Shown one piece after another: positions 63,438 to 64,000 of a stretch of 64,000 nucleotides of DNA. The stretch comes from JAMLHH01 sp037189845. Lineage in GTDB: Bacteria > Bacteroidota > Bacteroidia > Chitinophagales > JADIYW01. The number at the start of each line of letters is the position of its first letter. The stretch's first letter is position 1. The notes under the pieces are model-generated. The model worked only from the letters and a program-made list of their open reading frames with translations. It was not told the DNA's origin and searched no databases. Location of the stretch: assembly GCA_037189845.1 (NCBI GenBank), contig JBBCIS010000009.1, positions 62,001-126,000 on the forward strand. The letters run 5' to 3'. The position numbers were made by a program, and so were the translations under genes.

Positions 63438-63932
63438 ACTCCCTAACCCATACCCCACATAGGTTAAAGAAAGCCCTCTTTTATCTATGTTCGCCTGTAA
63501 ACAAACACACTAATCTTTCACACAACAACACCCCTTGCAGCTCCATTCGCTCTTAATTCAGTAGCTTAATTATGATACCAAGTCTTAATAACAACCTATT
63601 CTCTCTTTAAAATCTCTTTCTTTGTGGATGATCACCATATCCCACCAGACTCAAGGTTCTTAAACCTTCATTCTCCAGTAGAAATAATAACTAAAACAAA
63701 GAAAACAGAAAGTAAAAACTATTCTTCATATATCAGGAGTTTGAGTCCCAAATATAAAGACGATTCAATATATTACCATTACACACAATGAAAATATTAT
63801 GCATAAAAAGAGAAGTATATGCATGTAATACAAGTCAAGAATATTTCACCTTGTTTTCTTTCGTTCAATAATCCAACCTCTTTGCTGAATCAAAATAAAG
63901 AACCTACTTTTATAGAAAGAATTTACGAGGAT
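63438..63932. other. Intergenic region before the XRE-type gene
   Basis: AT-rich, no gene and no repeat recognised. A short ribosome site (GAGG near 63927-63930) precedes the next start. Confidence 0.5.
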
Positions 63933-64000
63933 ATGAAAGTGGGGCAAAAAATCAAAAAGCTAAGAGAATTTAAAAACTTCACCCAGGAATACATGGCTGT
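63933..64000 (+). CDS. XRE-type helix-turn-helix protein, N-terminal fragment at window edge
   Basis: ATG at 63933 follows ACGAGGAT. The 22 full codons (MKVGQKIKKLREFKNFTQEY then MA) are the standard start of a Cro/C1-type HTH. The rest is outside the window. Confidence 0.7.
   Translation, partial: MKVGQKIKKLREFKNFTQEYMA

Noticed and set aside
1..64000. Reverse transcriptases, integrases, transposases, tRNA attachment sites
   Set aside because: I searched the frames and gaps by eye and found none, so no prophage, retron or integrative element is called.

Overview
The window is a low-GC chromosomal segment of a member of the Bacteroidota. The markers are gliding and type IX secretion (T9SS) genes (gldC, gldJ, porU, porV), two proteins with T9SS C-terminal sorting regions, promoter elements of the TAnnTTTG type, lipoprotein signals ending in C-K-K/N-K, and the family repertoire in general. 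The order cannot be fixed from sequence alone. There are no rRNA or tRNA genes, no CRISPR array and no recognisable insertion sequence.

Layout. 1-1836: truncated secreted sphingomyelinase-like phosphodiesterase. 2008-9021: a carotenoid and photoprotection cluster, comprising a MerR/CarH-like regulator with a B12-binding signature, a triple-FAS1 lipoprotein, crtI, crtB, crtZ, a lycopene cyclase and a UV-dimer glycosylase-like gene. The regulator gene and the FAS1 gene share the palindrome TTGTTTAA-N16-TTAAACAA. 9064-15185: a lipase-like lipoprotein, a paraoxonase-like lipoprotein, and housekeeping genes (BadF-type kinase, bcp peroxidase, M23 peptidase). 15357-16785: an AAA/DUF4143 ATPase preceded by five dyad repeats spaced 32-33 bp. 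16918-24289: LOG-family hydrolase, sodium:solute symporter, MRJP-like protein with DoxX, BaeRF-like protein, GNAT, pirin. 24537-28639: two glycosyltransferases translationally coupled to recQ. 28687-31349: an AT-rich accessory insert with a DUF262 protein, a RAMA-domain protein, a decayed second copy of the recQ start and an orphan antitoxin. 31459-39186: helical-repeat protein, lipoprotein, acyltransferase, ABC-F ATPase with gldC, and an alpha/beta hydrolase. 39557-46308: gldJ divergent from porU-porV. 47158-52745: MuiA-like protein, SDR plus PhyH pair, T9SS-exported sugar dehydrogenase. 52987-61852: sensor kinase, giant T9SS adhesin and NarL-type response regulator, with a cluster of TAGCAA boxes between adhesin and regulator. 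62024-64000: DyP peroxidase, an orphan terminator, and the start of an XRE-type regulator gene.

How the parts fit. The strongest connected story is the carotenoid block. A predicted cobalamin photoreceptor-regulator probably controls itself and an operon that starts with a surface FAS1 lipoprotein; an algal member of the FAS1 fold (AstaP) is known to bind carotenoids. The operon then makes a hydroxylated beta-carotene-type pigment and ends in a UV-repair gene. A second story is the surface/T9SS set: PorU, PorV and GldJ are parts of the export and gliding machinery, and the adhesin and sugar dehydrogenase are likely cargo. The DUF262-RAMA pair is the best candidate for an undescribed defence-like module. 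The repeat-fronted ATPase is the best candidate for an unexplained DNA-binding or self-regulating unit. All functional calls are read from motifs by eye; no database search was run.
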